DNA of 16,853 nucleotides. Origin: Alistipes sp. (GTDB lineage: Bacteria; Bacteroidota; Bacteroidia; Bacteroidales; Rikenellaceae). Location of the stretch: NCBI GenBank assembly GCA_029051915.1, contig JAIDKM010000293.1, positions 1 through 16,853 of the forward strand, read 5' to 3'. The notes under the pieces are model-generated. The model was given only the letters and a program-made list of their open reading frames with translations. It was not told where the DNA came from and searched no databases. Position 1 is the stretch's first letter; every line of letters begins with the position of its first letter. The position numbers and the translations under genes were made by a program. This document shows positions 1 through 7,400 of this stretch, one piece after another.

Positions 1-2612
1 ACATACCACAGCGACTTGCCCGTTGCAGGATCGACACCGGCGTAGGTCGGCAGATAGGAGTCGTAGATCGAACCGCCCACCTCTCGGATGTACATGGAGC
101 CGCGGATGCCATTTTCGGCCACGTTGTCGCTCAATTCGAGGATCTTGTTCTTATAGTGCAGCATATTGAGGTTGACATTCCACGTGAAGTTCTTGTAGCG
201 CAGAATGTCGGCGCTCAATTCGATCTCGACGCCCGAGTTGCGAACCGAACCGACGTTGATCGGCAGGGAGGAGTAACCCAGCGAGGGCGGAACGGGCATG
301 TAGTAGAGCATGTCCGACGTCTTGCGCGAGAAGTACTCGACACTACCGCTCAGGCGTCCCTGCCAGAAGCCGAATTCGGCACCCACGTTGAACGAGTGCG
401 ACGACTCCCAGGTGATATCCTTGTTACCCTTGTAGTTGAGAGAAAGAGAGAAATCACCGTCGACACGACCGAGAGCATACTGGTCGAGATAAGGATAGTA
501 GTTGCTATAACCGCTCTGATCGAGCAGGTCGTCATTACCTTGAATACCGTAGGAGACCTTCAGCTTCAGCATGTCGATCCAGCGCACGCTGTTGAGGAAA
601 TTCTCCTTCGAGAGAAGCCATGCAGCACCGACCGAGCCGAAGTTGCCCCAGCGGTTGTCTTTGTGGAAACGCGACGAAGCATCGCGGCGGTACGAAGCCG
701 AAACAAAATATTTCTCGTCGTAATTGTACTGCAAACGCGAGAGAATACCCATCGTGAAATAGGAATCCGTATACGAAGAGGCTCGCGGAGTTTCATAGAT
801 CGTATTGTCCAGTTCCGGAATCGAAGGGTTGAACATGTTGGTGTTCGATCCGCCCAGATACTGAATTTTCAGTTTGTAGGACTCGAAACCGGCCAGTACG
901 TCGAGGTTGTGTTTCTCGGCGAAAGTCTTGGTATAGGAGGCCAGATACTGCTGGTTGACGCTGAAAGTGCGCTGGGAAGCGACGCTCACATATCCCTCGC
1001 CCACATACGAACCGTAATAGGGGTTGTAGGAGGTATTGGCTCGCTGGTTCAGCAGGTTGGTGCTGACGTTGGCCGTAAGGTTCAAGCCTTCGACAGGCGT
1101 TACGGTTGCATACCAGGTGCCGTTGAAAGCATCGGTCAGCGTACGATGCGTGTCGAGCTCCAGCGAGATCATGGGATTGGCACCGCCGGAGAAAGCACGG
1201 GTCTGATTGGTATTGGCACCCGAGTCGTAGATCTTGTTGCCGAGGTCATCATACATGATCTTGCCGTCGGTGCCACGAACATACATCGGGTAGATCGGAG
1301 CGATCAGGTTGGCCAGATAGAAGATATTGGCTGCCGAGCCCCAAGTGGTCTGGCCCGAAGGCGAATCGGTAATGGAGTGCGAAAAACCTACGTTTCCGCC
1401 GACCTTCAGCCACTTCTTGGCCTGGTAGTCGGCCTTCATACGGGTCGAATAACGCGTAAAGTTCGAGTTCTTCACAATACCCGCATCATCCAGATAACCG
1501 GCCGATACATAGTAATTGATGCGATCCGAAGATCCGGCGATGGAGAGATTGTACTCCTGGCGCAGGTTGCCGTTGCCGAACAATTCGTCGTACCAGTCGT
1601 CGGGCGTATAGTAATACTCTCCGTCGGAGTAGCCGAGTTTGGCATTGGGGTTGAGCTTGCCGTTGGCACCGATCAGGGTTTCGCCCTCGGGAATCGAGAA
1701 GACATTGTAACCCGTACCGCCGTTCGTAGCGTCGAAGAGCATCGAATTGGCATAGGCACGTGCGTCGGCCGCCGAACTGCCCGCATAGCGGCGGTTGTTG
1801 TACAAGGCCTTATAAGCCAGTTCATAGTACTGGCCGGGATTATCTATTACGTCGTAGTTGGACACACCGCGCGAGTTGGTACCCCACTTGGCATCGAAGT
1901 TGATCACGGCATCGCGCGACTTGCCTTTCTTGGTGGTGATGACCACGACACCATTGGCACCGCGGGCACCGTAGATGGCCGAAGCCGAAGCATCCTTCAG
2001 TACCGAGATCGATTCGATATCGGCAGAGTTGATATACGAAAGCGAGCCGTCGTAAGGCGTGCCGTCCACGATATAAAGCGGGGCAGAGCTTGCCGACATG
2101 GAGCCGACACCGCGGATGCGGATGCTCGACGAACTTCCGGGCTGACCGTTGCTCGATACGGCCTGTACACCCGATACGGCACCGGCCAAAGCATTCGAGA
2201 TATTGGATACCTGACGCTTGCCGATATCTTCGGATTTCATAACAGAAGCCGAACCGGTGAAAGCCTCTTTTTTGGCGGTACCGTAAGCTACGACGATCAC
2301 GTCGTCGATGGCCTGCGAATCTTCCTCAAGCGAAACATCGATACGCGTCTTGCCGGCGATGGCGACCGTTTTGGGGCTGTAACCGATAAAGGATACGGTC
2401 AGCGCACCGTCGGCCGGAGCCTGAATGGAGAAACTGCCGTCCGCATTCGTGGTCGTGCCGACAAGTGTACCATCGACCATGACGGTCGCACCGGCTACGG
2501 GCGCGCCGTCGGGGCCCGAGACAGTACCGGACACCTGCCGGTTCTGAGCCTGGACGAGCATCGCGCCAGCTCCCAGAATCGCAATTAACGATAGTACAAG
2601 TTTTCTTACCAT
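1..2612 (-). CDS. SusC-like TonB-dependent outer-membrane transporter (3' end cut by window edge)
   Basis: This is the left of two divergent susC-type genes. Reading the minus strand from the ATG at 2612 gives 870 codons with no stop before the window edge. The product starts MVRKLVLSLIAILGAGAM, a signal peptide probably cleaved after VQA near residue 22. Next come a carboxypeptidase-D-regulatory-like domain (about 25-100), a TonB box (IDDVIVVAYG, about 102-111) and a plug domain with RIRGVGS, PLYIVDGTPYDG and AIYGARGANGV. The rest is beta-barrel, ending in the window at YAGVDPATGKSLWYV. Comparison with the paralogue at 4411 suggests roughly 190 C-terminal residues lie outside. By family, it should import a glycan or peptide together with a SusD lipoprotein, whose gene would be off-window to the left. 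The first 13 codons are identical in DNA to those of the other susC, inside the 57-bp inverted repeat. Codon use is less C-ending than in the right-hand paralogue. The substrate is unknown. Confidence 0.95.
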   Translation of the reverse strand, partial: MVRKLVLSLIAILGAGAMLVQAQNRQVSGTVSGPDGAPVAGATVMVDGTLVGTTTNADGSFSIQAPADGALTVSFIGYSPKTVAIAGKTRIDVSLEEDSQAIDDVIVVAYGTAKKEAFTGSASVMKSEDIGKRQVSNISNALAGAVSGVQAVSSNGQPGSSSSIRIRGVGSMSASSAPLYIVDGTPYDGSLSYINSADIESISVLKDASASAIYGARGANGVVVITTKKGKSRDAVINFDAKWGTNSRGVSNYDVIDNPGQYYELAYKALYNNRRYAGSSAADARAYANSMLFDATNGGTGYNVFSIPEGETLIGANGKLNPNAKLGYSDGEYYYTPDDWYDELFGNGNLRQEYNLSIAGSSDRINYYVSAGYLDDAGIVKNSNFTRYSTRMKADYQAKKWLKVGGNVGFSHSITDSPSGQTTWGSAANIFYLANLIAPIYPMYVRGTDGKIMYDDLGNKIYDSGANTNQTRAFSGGANPMISLELDTHRTLTDAFNGTWYATVTPVEGLNLTANVSTNLLNQRANTSYNPYYGSYVGEGYVSVASQRTFSVNQQYLASYTKTFAEKHNLDVLAGFESYKLKIQYLGGSNTNMFNPSIPELDNTIYETPRASSYTDSYFTMGILSRLQYNYDEKYFVSASYRRDASSRFHKDNRWGNFGSVGAAWLLSKENFLNSVRWIDMLKLKVSYGIQGNDDLLDQSGYSNYYPYLDQYALGRVDGDFSLSLNYKGNKDITWESSHSFNVGAEFGFWQGRLSGSVEYFSRKTSDMLYYMPVPPSLGYSSLPINVGSVRNSGVEIELSADILRYKNFTWNVNLNMLHYKNKILELSDNVAENGIRGSMYIREVGGSIYDSYLPTYAGVDPATGKSLWY

Positions 2613-2628
2613 AAACGTTAATTTTAGT
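2572..2628 (-). repeat. 57-bp perfect inverted repeat, left copy (spans left susC start)
   Basis: Read on the minus strand, this stretch is identical base for base to 4395-4451 on the plus strand. It covers 16 bases of leader (ACTAAAATTAACGTTT), the ATG and 41 coding bases. Identity stops abruptly at codon 14, after which the two genes differ at many third positions. Such a sharp identical block at the start of diverged paralogues, flanking a recombinase gene, is the signature of a site-specific inversion site kept identical by recombination. It contains a dyad, AATTAACG (minus-strand reading, 2623-2616) and CGTTAATT (2590-2583), separated by 25 bp that include the start codon. Confidence 0.85.
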
Positions 2629-2630
2629 AG

Positions 2631-2647
2631 GTTTTTAAAATAAAAAA
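2631..2647 (-). repeat. 17-bp accessory inverted repeat, left copy
   Basis: Read on the minus strand this is TTTTTTATTTTAAAAAC, identical to 4375-4391 on the plus strand. It is separated from the 57-bp repeat by a short stretch that differs (2 bp here, 3 bp at the right copy). The two blocks together make a nearly continuous inverted repeat of about 77 bp, so the invertible segment proper lies between about 2648 and 4374. Confidence 0.75.
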
Positions 2648-2655
2648 GTTCAAGA

Positions 2656-2686
2656 CAAAGATAAGCGATCAAGAGCTAAAAAGCAA
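2656..2686 (-). promoter_or_regulatory. Candidate Bacteroidota sigma promoter for left susC
   Basis: On the minus strand, TATCTTTG (2663-2656) matches the Bacteroidota -7 consensus TAnnTTTG exactly. TTGC (2686-2683) sits 19 bp upstream at the -33 position. The start codon at 2612 is 43 bp from the end of the -7 box, giving a leader of about 37 bases. The element lies inside the proposed invertible segment, so inversion would redirect it to the right-hand susC. It is a motif match only. Confidence 0.55.
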
Positions 2687-2765
2687 GAATATTTATAAGA
2701 AAATTTAGTAATATAACGATCGTCCGGTAAAAAGTAAAATTAGGATTACACATTGTTAAAGTTTT

Positions 2766-4097
2766 TTAAGGATAACTTTCGATTTGTAATGCGTCATTCG
2801 GGGCATTTTCTGCCCGATTTTGAAAAATCGGCTCGGCAAACGGGTCCGGAGCGGATACAAAACGGCCCTGTTCCGTCGCCGAGGGCCGCGGATAGAGCGA
2901 ATCGATCCGTTCGGAAAGCCGGTTCATTTCGCCGTCGAGCGTCGAGCGGGTAACGATGGCATAGATTTGGGTCGTGCGGATACTCTTGTGTCCCAGCAGT
3001 TTGCTGATCGTCTCGATCGCCACGCCCTGGGACAGCGTGATGGTCGTGGCGAATGTATGACGGGCTGCATGGAAGGTAACCCGCTTGGTGATTCCAGCCG
3101 CCAACGCTATCTGTTCCAGACATTTGTTGCACCAGCCGTTGCCGGGAAGGTCGAAAATGCGGACATCGGGCGCTGCCGGCAGATAGCGGAGCAGGATGGC
3201 TTGCGGCAGCGCAAAGAGGCGCACGCTGACTTTGACTCCGGTTTTCCGGCGCTTGAGATCGATCCACGAGTTGCCGCTATGCTGCTGAATCTGCCGCCGC
3301 GTCAGGTTGCATACATCTATATAGGAGAGCCCCGTGAAGCAGCAGAACAGAAAGGCGTCGCGCACGAGCCGCTGGGTGCCGGCCGGGAGTTCGAGCCCGA
3401 TCAGATCGTTGATCTCGGCGACGGTCAGGTAGCTGCGTTCGACATATTCGCTGTGCAGTTTGTAGCCGGCAAACAGGTCGCGGGCGAGGTAGCCTTTGCT
3501 GCGGGCCAGCATCAGAACATGTTTGAGCGCAATCAGGTAGACCCATACCGTGTTCTTCTTGCGGTCGCTTTGTTGGACGATGTAGGCATGGAATCCGGTC
3601 AGAAAATCCTTGTCGAGTTCATCGAACGGCAGATCGGCCCGCCGATAACGGTGGGCGACGTAACGTTCCAGATGCCGGCAGACGCATCGGTATTTATTAT
3701 AGGTAGCCTGACTCCGGCTGACGCCCACCATGCGACGGAACTCCTCGTTGTGCCGGCGGAAAAACTCCAGTAGGCGGGGCCGATGACGCGAGGCTCCGAA
3801 ATAGGCTTCCCGCACCATGACCGGCGTAACGGAGGTTCCGTTCAGGAAGAGCGTCCGATAGCATTGTTCGATCCGGAAGCGGATGTCCGCAAGCTGCCGG
3901 TTGATTTCGCCGGCTGCCCGGCTGCGGCCCGACACCTGGCCGGTCGCCGCTGACCAGAGCGCAGGATCTACCGAGAGATGCGTAGAGAGCTGCGCCCGCT
4001 GACCGCAGATCGTGATGCGGGCCATTACCGGTACGAGTCCGTTTCGGAGCGGCGCATTCTTCTTAAGATAGAATAGTATTCTGAAGGTGTTTCTCAT
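2766..4097 (-). CDS. Tyrosine site-specific recombinase (CTnDOT/Tsr-type), probable invertase
   Basis: The 443-residue product has the Bacteroidota integrase layout: an N-terminal Arm-DNA-binding-like region (about 1-95), a SAM-like core-binding domain (about 108-205) and a C-terminal catalytic domain (about 220-400). Visible active-site residues are a lysine in RRKTG (285), HAARH with His343 and Arg346, LLGH with His370, and the nucleophile Tyr379 in TTQIYA. The first catalytic arginine is replaced by serine in CFTGLSY (Ser258). The same substitution is known in IntDOT, so the enzyme need not be inactive. A proline-rich tail of about 40 residues follows the catalytic domain. The gene sits between two divergent susC starts carrying a 57-bp inverted repeat and reads towards the left susC, 153 bp away with no clear terminator between. 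No mobilisation, conjugation or cargo genes accompany it, which argues for a resident invertase rather than an element integrase. That role is an inference. Confidence 0.93.
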   Translation of the reverse strand: MRNTFRILFYLKKNAPLRNGLVPVMARITICGQRAQLSTHLSVDPALWSAATGQVSGRSRAAGEINRQLADIRFRIEQCYRTLFLNGTSVTPVMVREAYFGASRHRPRLLEFFRRHNEEFRRMVGVSRSQATYNKYRCVCRHLERYVAHRYRRADLPFDELDKDFLTGFHAYIVQQSDRKKNTVWVYLIALKHVLMLARSKGYLARDLFAGYKLHSEYVERSYLTVAEINDLIGLELPAGTQRLVRDAFLFCCFTGLSYIDVCNLTRRQIQQHSGNSWIDLKRRKTGVKVSVRLFALPQAILLRYLPAAPDVRIFDLPGNGWCNKCLEQIALAAGITKRVTFHAARHTFATTITLSQGVAIETISKLLGHKSIRTTQIYAIVTRSTLDGEMNRLSERIDSLYPRPSATEQGRFVSAPDPFAEPIFQNRAENAPNDALQIESYP

Positions 4098-4132
4098 CCT
4101 CTTTCTGCCTGTTCAACATCGTTATTCCGCGT

Positions 4133-4140
4133 TAAAGGTA
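4133..4140 (-). promoter_or_regulatory. Weak -7-like element upstream of the recombinase
   Basis: The minus strand reads TACCTTTA, seven of eight positions of TAnnTTTG, 35 bp before the recombinase ATG at 4097. No TTTG is visible at the expected -33 spacing (the bases there read CAAA), so this is tentative. Confidence 0.3.
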
Positions 4141-4195
4141 ACGATAAAGCGACTTCCTTTTGGCATACGAATCGGCCCGAACAGCTTATTTCCAG

Positions 4196-4226
4196 TTTGT
4201 TGAGCGGGTTCTTGCGGTTACTTTTT
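4196..4226 (+). promoter_or_regulatory. Candidate promoter for right susC
   Basis: TTTG at 4196-4199 is followed after exactly 19 bp by TACTTTTT (4219-4226), which matches TAnnTTTG at all but the last base. If used, transcription would start near 4232 and leave a leader of about 180 bases before the susC ATG at 4411. That is far longer than the left gene's predicted leader of about 37 bases. A perfect dyad overlaps the element. Confidence 0.4.
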
Positions 4227-4239
4227 AGCTACCCGCTCA
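4201..4239. promoter_or_regulatory. Perfect 9-bp dyad straddling the right-hand -7 element
   Basis: TGAGCGGGT (4201-4209) and its exact reverse complement ACCCGCTCA (4231-4239) are separated by 21 bp that contain the -7-like TACTTTTT. The symmetry and position over a core promoter suggest an operator for a dimeric regulator. A minor recombination site or a chance stem-loop are alternatives. It is not followed by a T-tract, so it is not a terminator. Confidence 0.4.
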
Positions 4240-4374
4240 GAATGCCTTCCCGCACCCTCTTCTTCCGCTTCGCGTTGAGCCAGAATCCATTACGACGCAT
4301 CGTGCCGGTTTTCCCGTCCGCGCGCCCACTCACTTGTCTGCCAGCGAGTTGCTTCGGCGGCACTCCCTGCTTCG

Positions 4375-4391
4375 TTTTTTATTTTAAAAAC
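4375..4391 (+). repeat. 17-bp accessory inverted repeat, right copy
   Basis: TTTTTTATTTTAAAAAC is identical to the minus-strand reading of 2631-2647. A 3-bp non-matching spacer separates it from the 57-bp repeat. Confidence 0.75.
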
Positions 4392-4394
4392 TCA

Positions 4395-4451
4395 ACTAAA
4401 ATTAACGTTTATGGTAAGAAAACTTGTACTATCGTTAATTGCGATTCTGGG
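4395..4451 (+). repeat. 57-bp perfect inverted repeat, right copy (spans right susC start)
   Basis: It is identical to the reverse complement of 2572-2628. It starts at ACTAAAATT upstream of the susC ATG and ends after GATTCTGGG in codon 14. The internal dyad is AATTAACG (4400-4407) and CGTTAATT (4433-4440), with the ATG at 4411 in the 25-bp spacer. The distance between the two 57-bp copies is 1766 bp. The crossover point within the repeat cannot be fixed from sequence alone. Confidence 0.85.
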
Positions 4452-7400
4452 GGCCGGCAGCATCTTCGCGCAGGCCCAGAACCGGCAAATATCCGGTACG
4501 GTTACCAACCACGACGGTCAGCCGGTCGTCGGTGCGTCGGTCATCGTCGACGGCACTTCCAACGGTACGACTACCACGATCGACGGTAAATTCGCCGTCT
4601 CGGCATCGGCCGACGCTACGCTGACCGTCTCGTTTCTCGGTTACGAAACCCAGAGCGTTCCGGTCGGCGGCAAAACCTGGCTCGACATCGAGCTCAAGGA
4701 GGATTCGCAGTCCATCGACGACGTGATCGTCGTGGCTTACGGCACAACCAAGAAAGAGGCTTTCACCGGTTCGGCTTCCGTCATCAAGACCGACGACATC
4801 GCCAAACGGCAGGTTTCCAACGTTACCAACGCGCTTTCGGGCGTTACGTCGGGCGTGCAGGTTACCAGCACGAACGGCCAGCCCGGTACCGACGCCACCG
4901 TCCGCATCCGCGGTATCGGTTCGTTCTCGGCCAGCAACAAGCCGCTCTACGTGGTCGACGGCGTGCCTTACGACGGACAGATTTCGTCGATCAACACCGC
5001 CGACATCGAGTCGCTGACCGTCTTGAAAGACGCCGCCGCTTCGGCCATCTACGGCGCCCGCGGTGCCAACGGCGTCATCCTCATCACCACCAAGCGCGGC
5101 AAGAGCAGCGAGGCGGTCATCACCGTCGACGCCAAGTGGGGTTCCAACTCGCGCGCCGTGCCTCAGTACGACGTCATCACCGACCCGGGCCAGTACATGG
5201 AGCTCGTCGGCCAGTCCATGAGCACCTACGCCCAGCTCCTCGGCGGGTTCACGCCCGAGCAGGCCGCTCAGTATATCGAGAAGAATATTTATACCAACAG
5301 CGCCGGCGGCGTGGGTTACCGCGTCTTCGACTACCCCGAGGGCGAGACGCTGATCGGGGCCGACGGCAAGCTCAACCCCAACGCCACCTTGGGTTACGTC
5401 AACGGCGACTACCTCTTCCTGCCCGACAACTGGTACGACGAGCTCTTCGACAAGGGCAATCTGCGCCAGGAGTACAACGTCTCGATCTCGGGCAACTCCG
5501 ACAAGATCAACTACTACGCGTCGTTGGGCTACCTCGACGATTCGGGTATCATGTCCAACTCGGGCTTCACCCGTTACTCGACCCGTCTGAAGGCCGACTA
5601 CCAGGCCAAGAAGTGGTTGAAGTTCGGCGCCAACGTCTCTTATTCGAACGTCGAGAACAACAACCCCACCAACCAGACCTCCAGCGGTTCGTCAGCCAAC
5701 ATCTTCTACCTGACCGGCATGATCGCGCCGATCTATCCGCTCTACATCCGTAACGCCGAGGGCTCCGTCGCCAAGGACAGCCACGGTTACACCATGTACG
5801 ACTTCGGCGACACCTCGACGGGCATGCCTTACAAGCGTACCTTCATGTCGGGTTCCAACCCTGCGTCGATGTGGGAGCTCGACAAGGCTACCTATACCTA
5901 CGACGACTTCTCGTCGCGTTACTATGCCACGGTCGACATCTACAAGGGTCTGAAGTTCACCTACAACCTGGGCGTCGACCTCTCGACCTACCGTTACCAG
6001 CGGCTCTACAACCCCTACTACGGACAGTATTCCAAGGTCGGCGGCGTCATCTACGTCGCCAGCAAGCGCGAGCTGGCTCTCAACCAGCAGCAGTTGCTCA
6101 ACTACTCGGGTACTTTCGCCGACAAGCACAACATCGACATCCTCGTAGGTCATGAAACTTACAAGTGGAAGCGTTCCTACCTGCAGGGCGGCCGCGAGAA
6201 GATCTTCAATCCCAACGTCGTGGAGCTCAACAACGCCATCAGCCAGCAGTCGAACGACTCCTACACCGACAATTACTTCACCGAGGGTTATTTCGCACAG
6301 GTCAACTACGACTTCGACGGCAAGTACTTCATCTCGGGTTCCTACCGTCGCGATGCTTCGTCGCGCTTCCACAAGGATCACCGTTGGGGCGACTTCGGCT
6401 CGGTCGGCGCCAGCTGGATCCTCTCCAAGGAGAACTTCCTCTCCGGTGCCGAGTGGCTCGATCTGTTGAAGATCAAGGCTTCGTACGGCGTTCAGGGCAA
6501 CGACAACCTGCTCTACCAGACGGGCGAGACCAACTACTACCCCTACGCCGACCAGTACACGCTCTCGCAGCTCGACGGCAGCTTCGCCACGGCACTCTCC
6601 TACAAGGGCAACAAGGACATCACCTGGGAGACCAGCCATTCGATCAACGCCGGCGTCGAGTTCAGTTTCTGGCAGGGTCGTCTGGCCGGTAACGTGGAGT
6701 ATTTCAACCGTCGCACGTCGGACATGCTCTACTACATGCCGTCGCCCAACTCGATCGGCTACGCCTACTACCCCACCAACGTGGGTTCGGTGCGCAACTC
6801 GGGCGTCGAGATCGATTTGAACAGCACGGTCTTCCGCACCAAAAACGTTACGTGGACGCTCAACGCCAACCTCACCTACCTCAAGAACAAGATCATCAAG
6901 CTCGACGAGTCGCTCGGCGGCGAGTGGATCGACGGTTCGAGAATCTATCGCGAGGGCGAGTCGATGTACCAGCTCTACCTGCGCAAATACGCCGGCGTCA
7001 ACGAGAACGGTCAGTCGACCTGGTACCTGGCCGACGGCTCGACCACTACGGAATACGCCCAGGCCGACCGCTTCACCACGGGCGACATCCTCCCGAAGGT
7101 CTACGGCGGTTTCGGCACCACGCTGGAGTTCTTCGGCGTCGACTTCTCGATCGCCTTCGCCTACCAGCTGGGCGGCAAGGTCTACGACAACACCTATGCG
7201 TCGCTCATGCACGCCGGTACGGCTTCTTCGGCCGGCTCCAACTGGCACAAGGACATCCTCCGGGCCTGGAAGATCGGCGACGAGGCGGGTTCGACCGACG
7301 TGCCGCGTCTCTACACAGCCGACAACTACACCAACAGCATGTCGGATCGTTTCCTCATCAGCTCGAACTACCTCGACATCACCAACATCACGTTGGGTTA

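Larger units (their letters stand above)
4098..4410. other. 313-bp intergenic region between recombinase and right susC
   Basis: No convincing gene is present. Working left to right, the region holds a weak minus-strand promoter for the recombinase (near 4133-4140), a plus-strand promoter-like element (4196-4226) overlapped by a perfect 9-bp dyad (4201-4239), then about 140 bp with no recognised element. It ends with the 17-bp accessory repeat (4375-4391) and the upstream part of the 57-bp repeat. A 23-codon basic minus-strand reading frame (4229-4300) was seen but is not supported as a gene. Confidence 0.7.

Noticed and set aside
156..2588. Long plus-strand open frame of 810 codons opposite the left susC
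   Set aside because: It is the antisense shadow of a high-GC coding gene. Its product lacks any recognisable domain, while the minus strand gives a textbook SusC protein.
2766..4097. Recombinase as part of an integrated conjugative or mobilisable element
   Set aside because: There are no mobilisation, transfer or cargo genes and no direct-repeat attachment ends. The flanks are an inverted, not direct, repeat, and the genes on each side are intact susC genes.
4229..4300. 23-codon basic minus-strand frame (MRRNGFWLNAKRKKR...)
   Set aside because: It is very short, has no visible promoter or relatives that I can name, and overlaps the dyad at 4201-4239. A conserved-synonymous-change test across relatives would be needed to revive it.
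4197..4589. 130-codon plus-strand frame covering the leader and first codons of the right susC
   Set aside because: It overlaps the real susC start in another frame, has no recognisable domain and crosses the inverted repeat. It is better explained as leader sequence.
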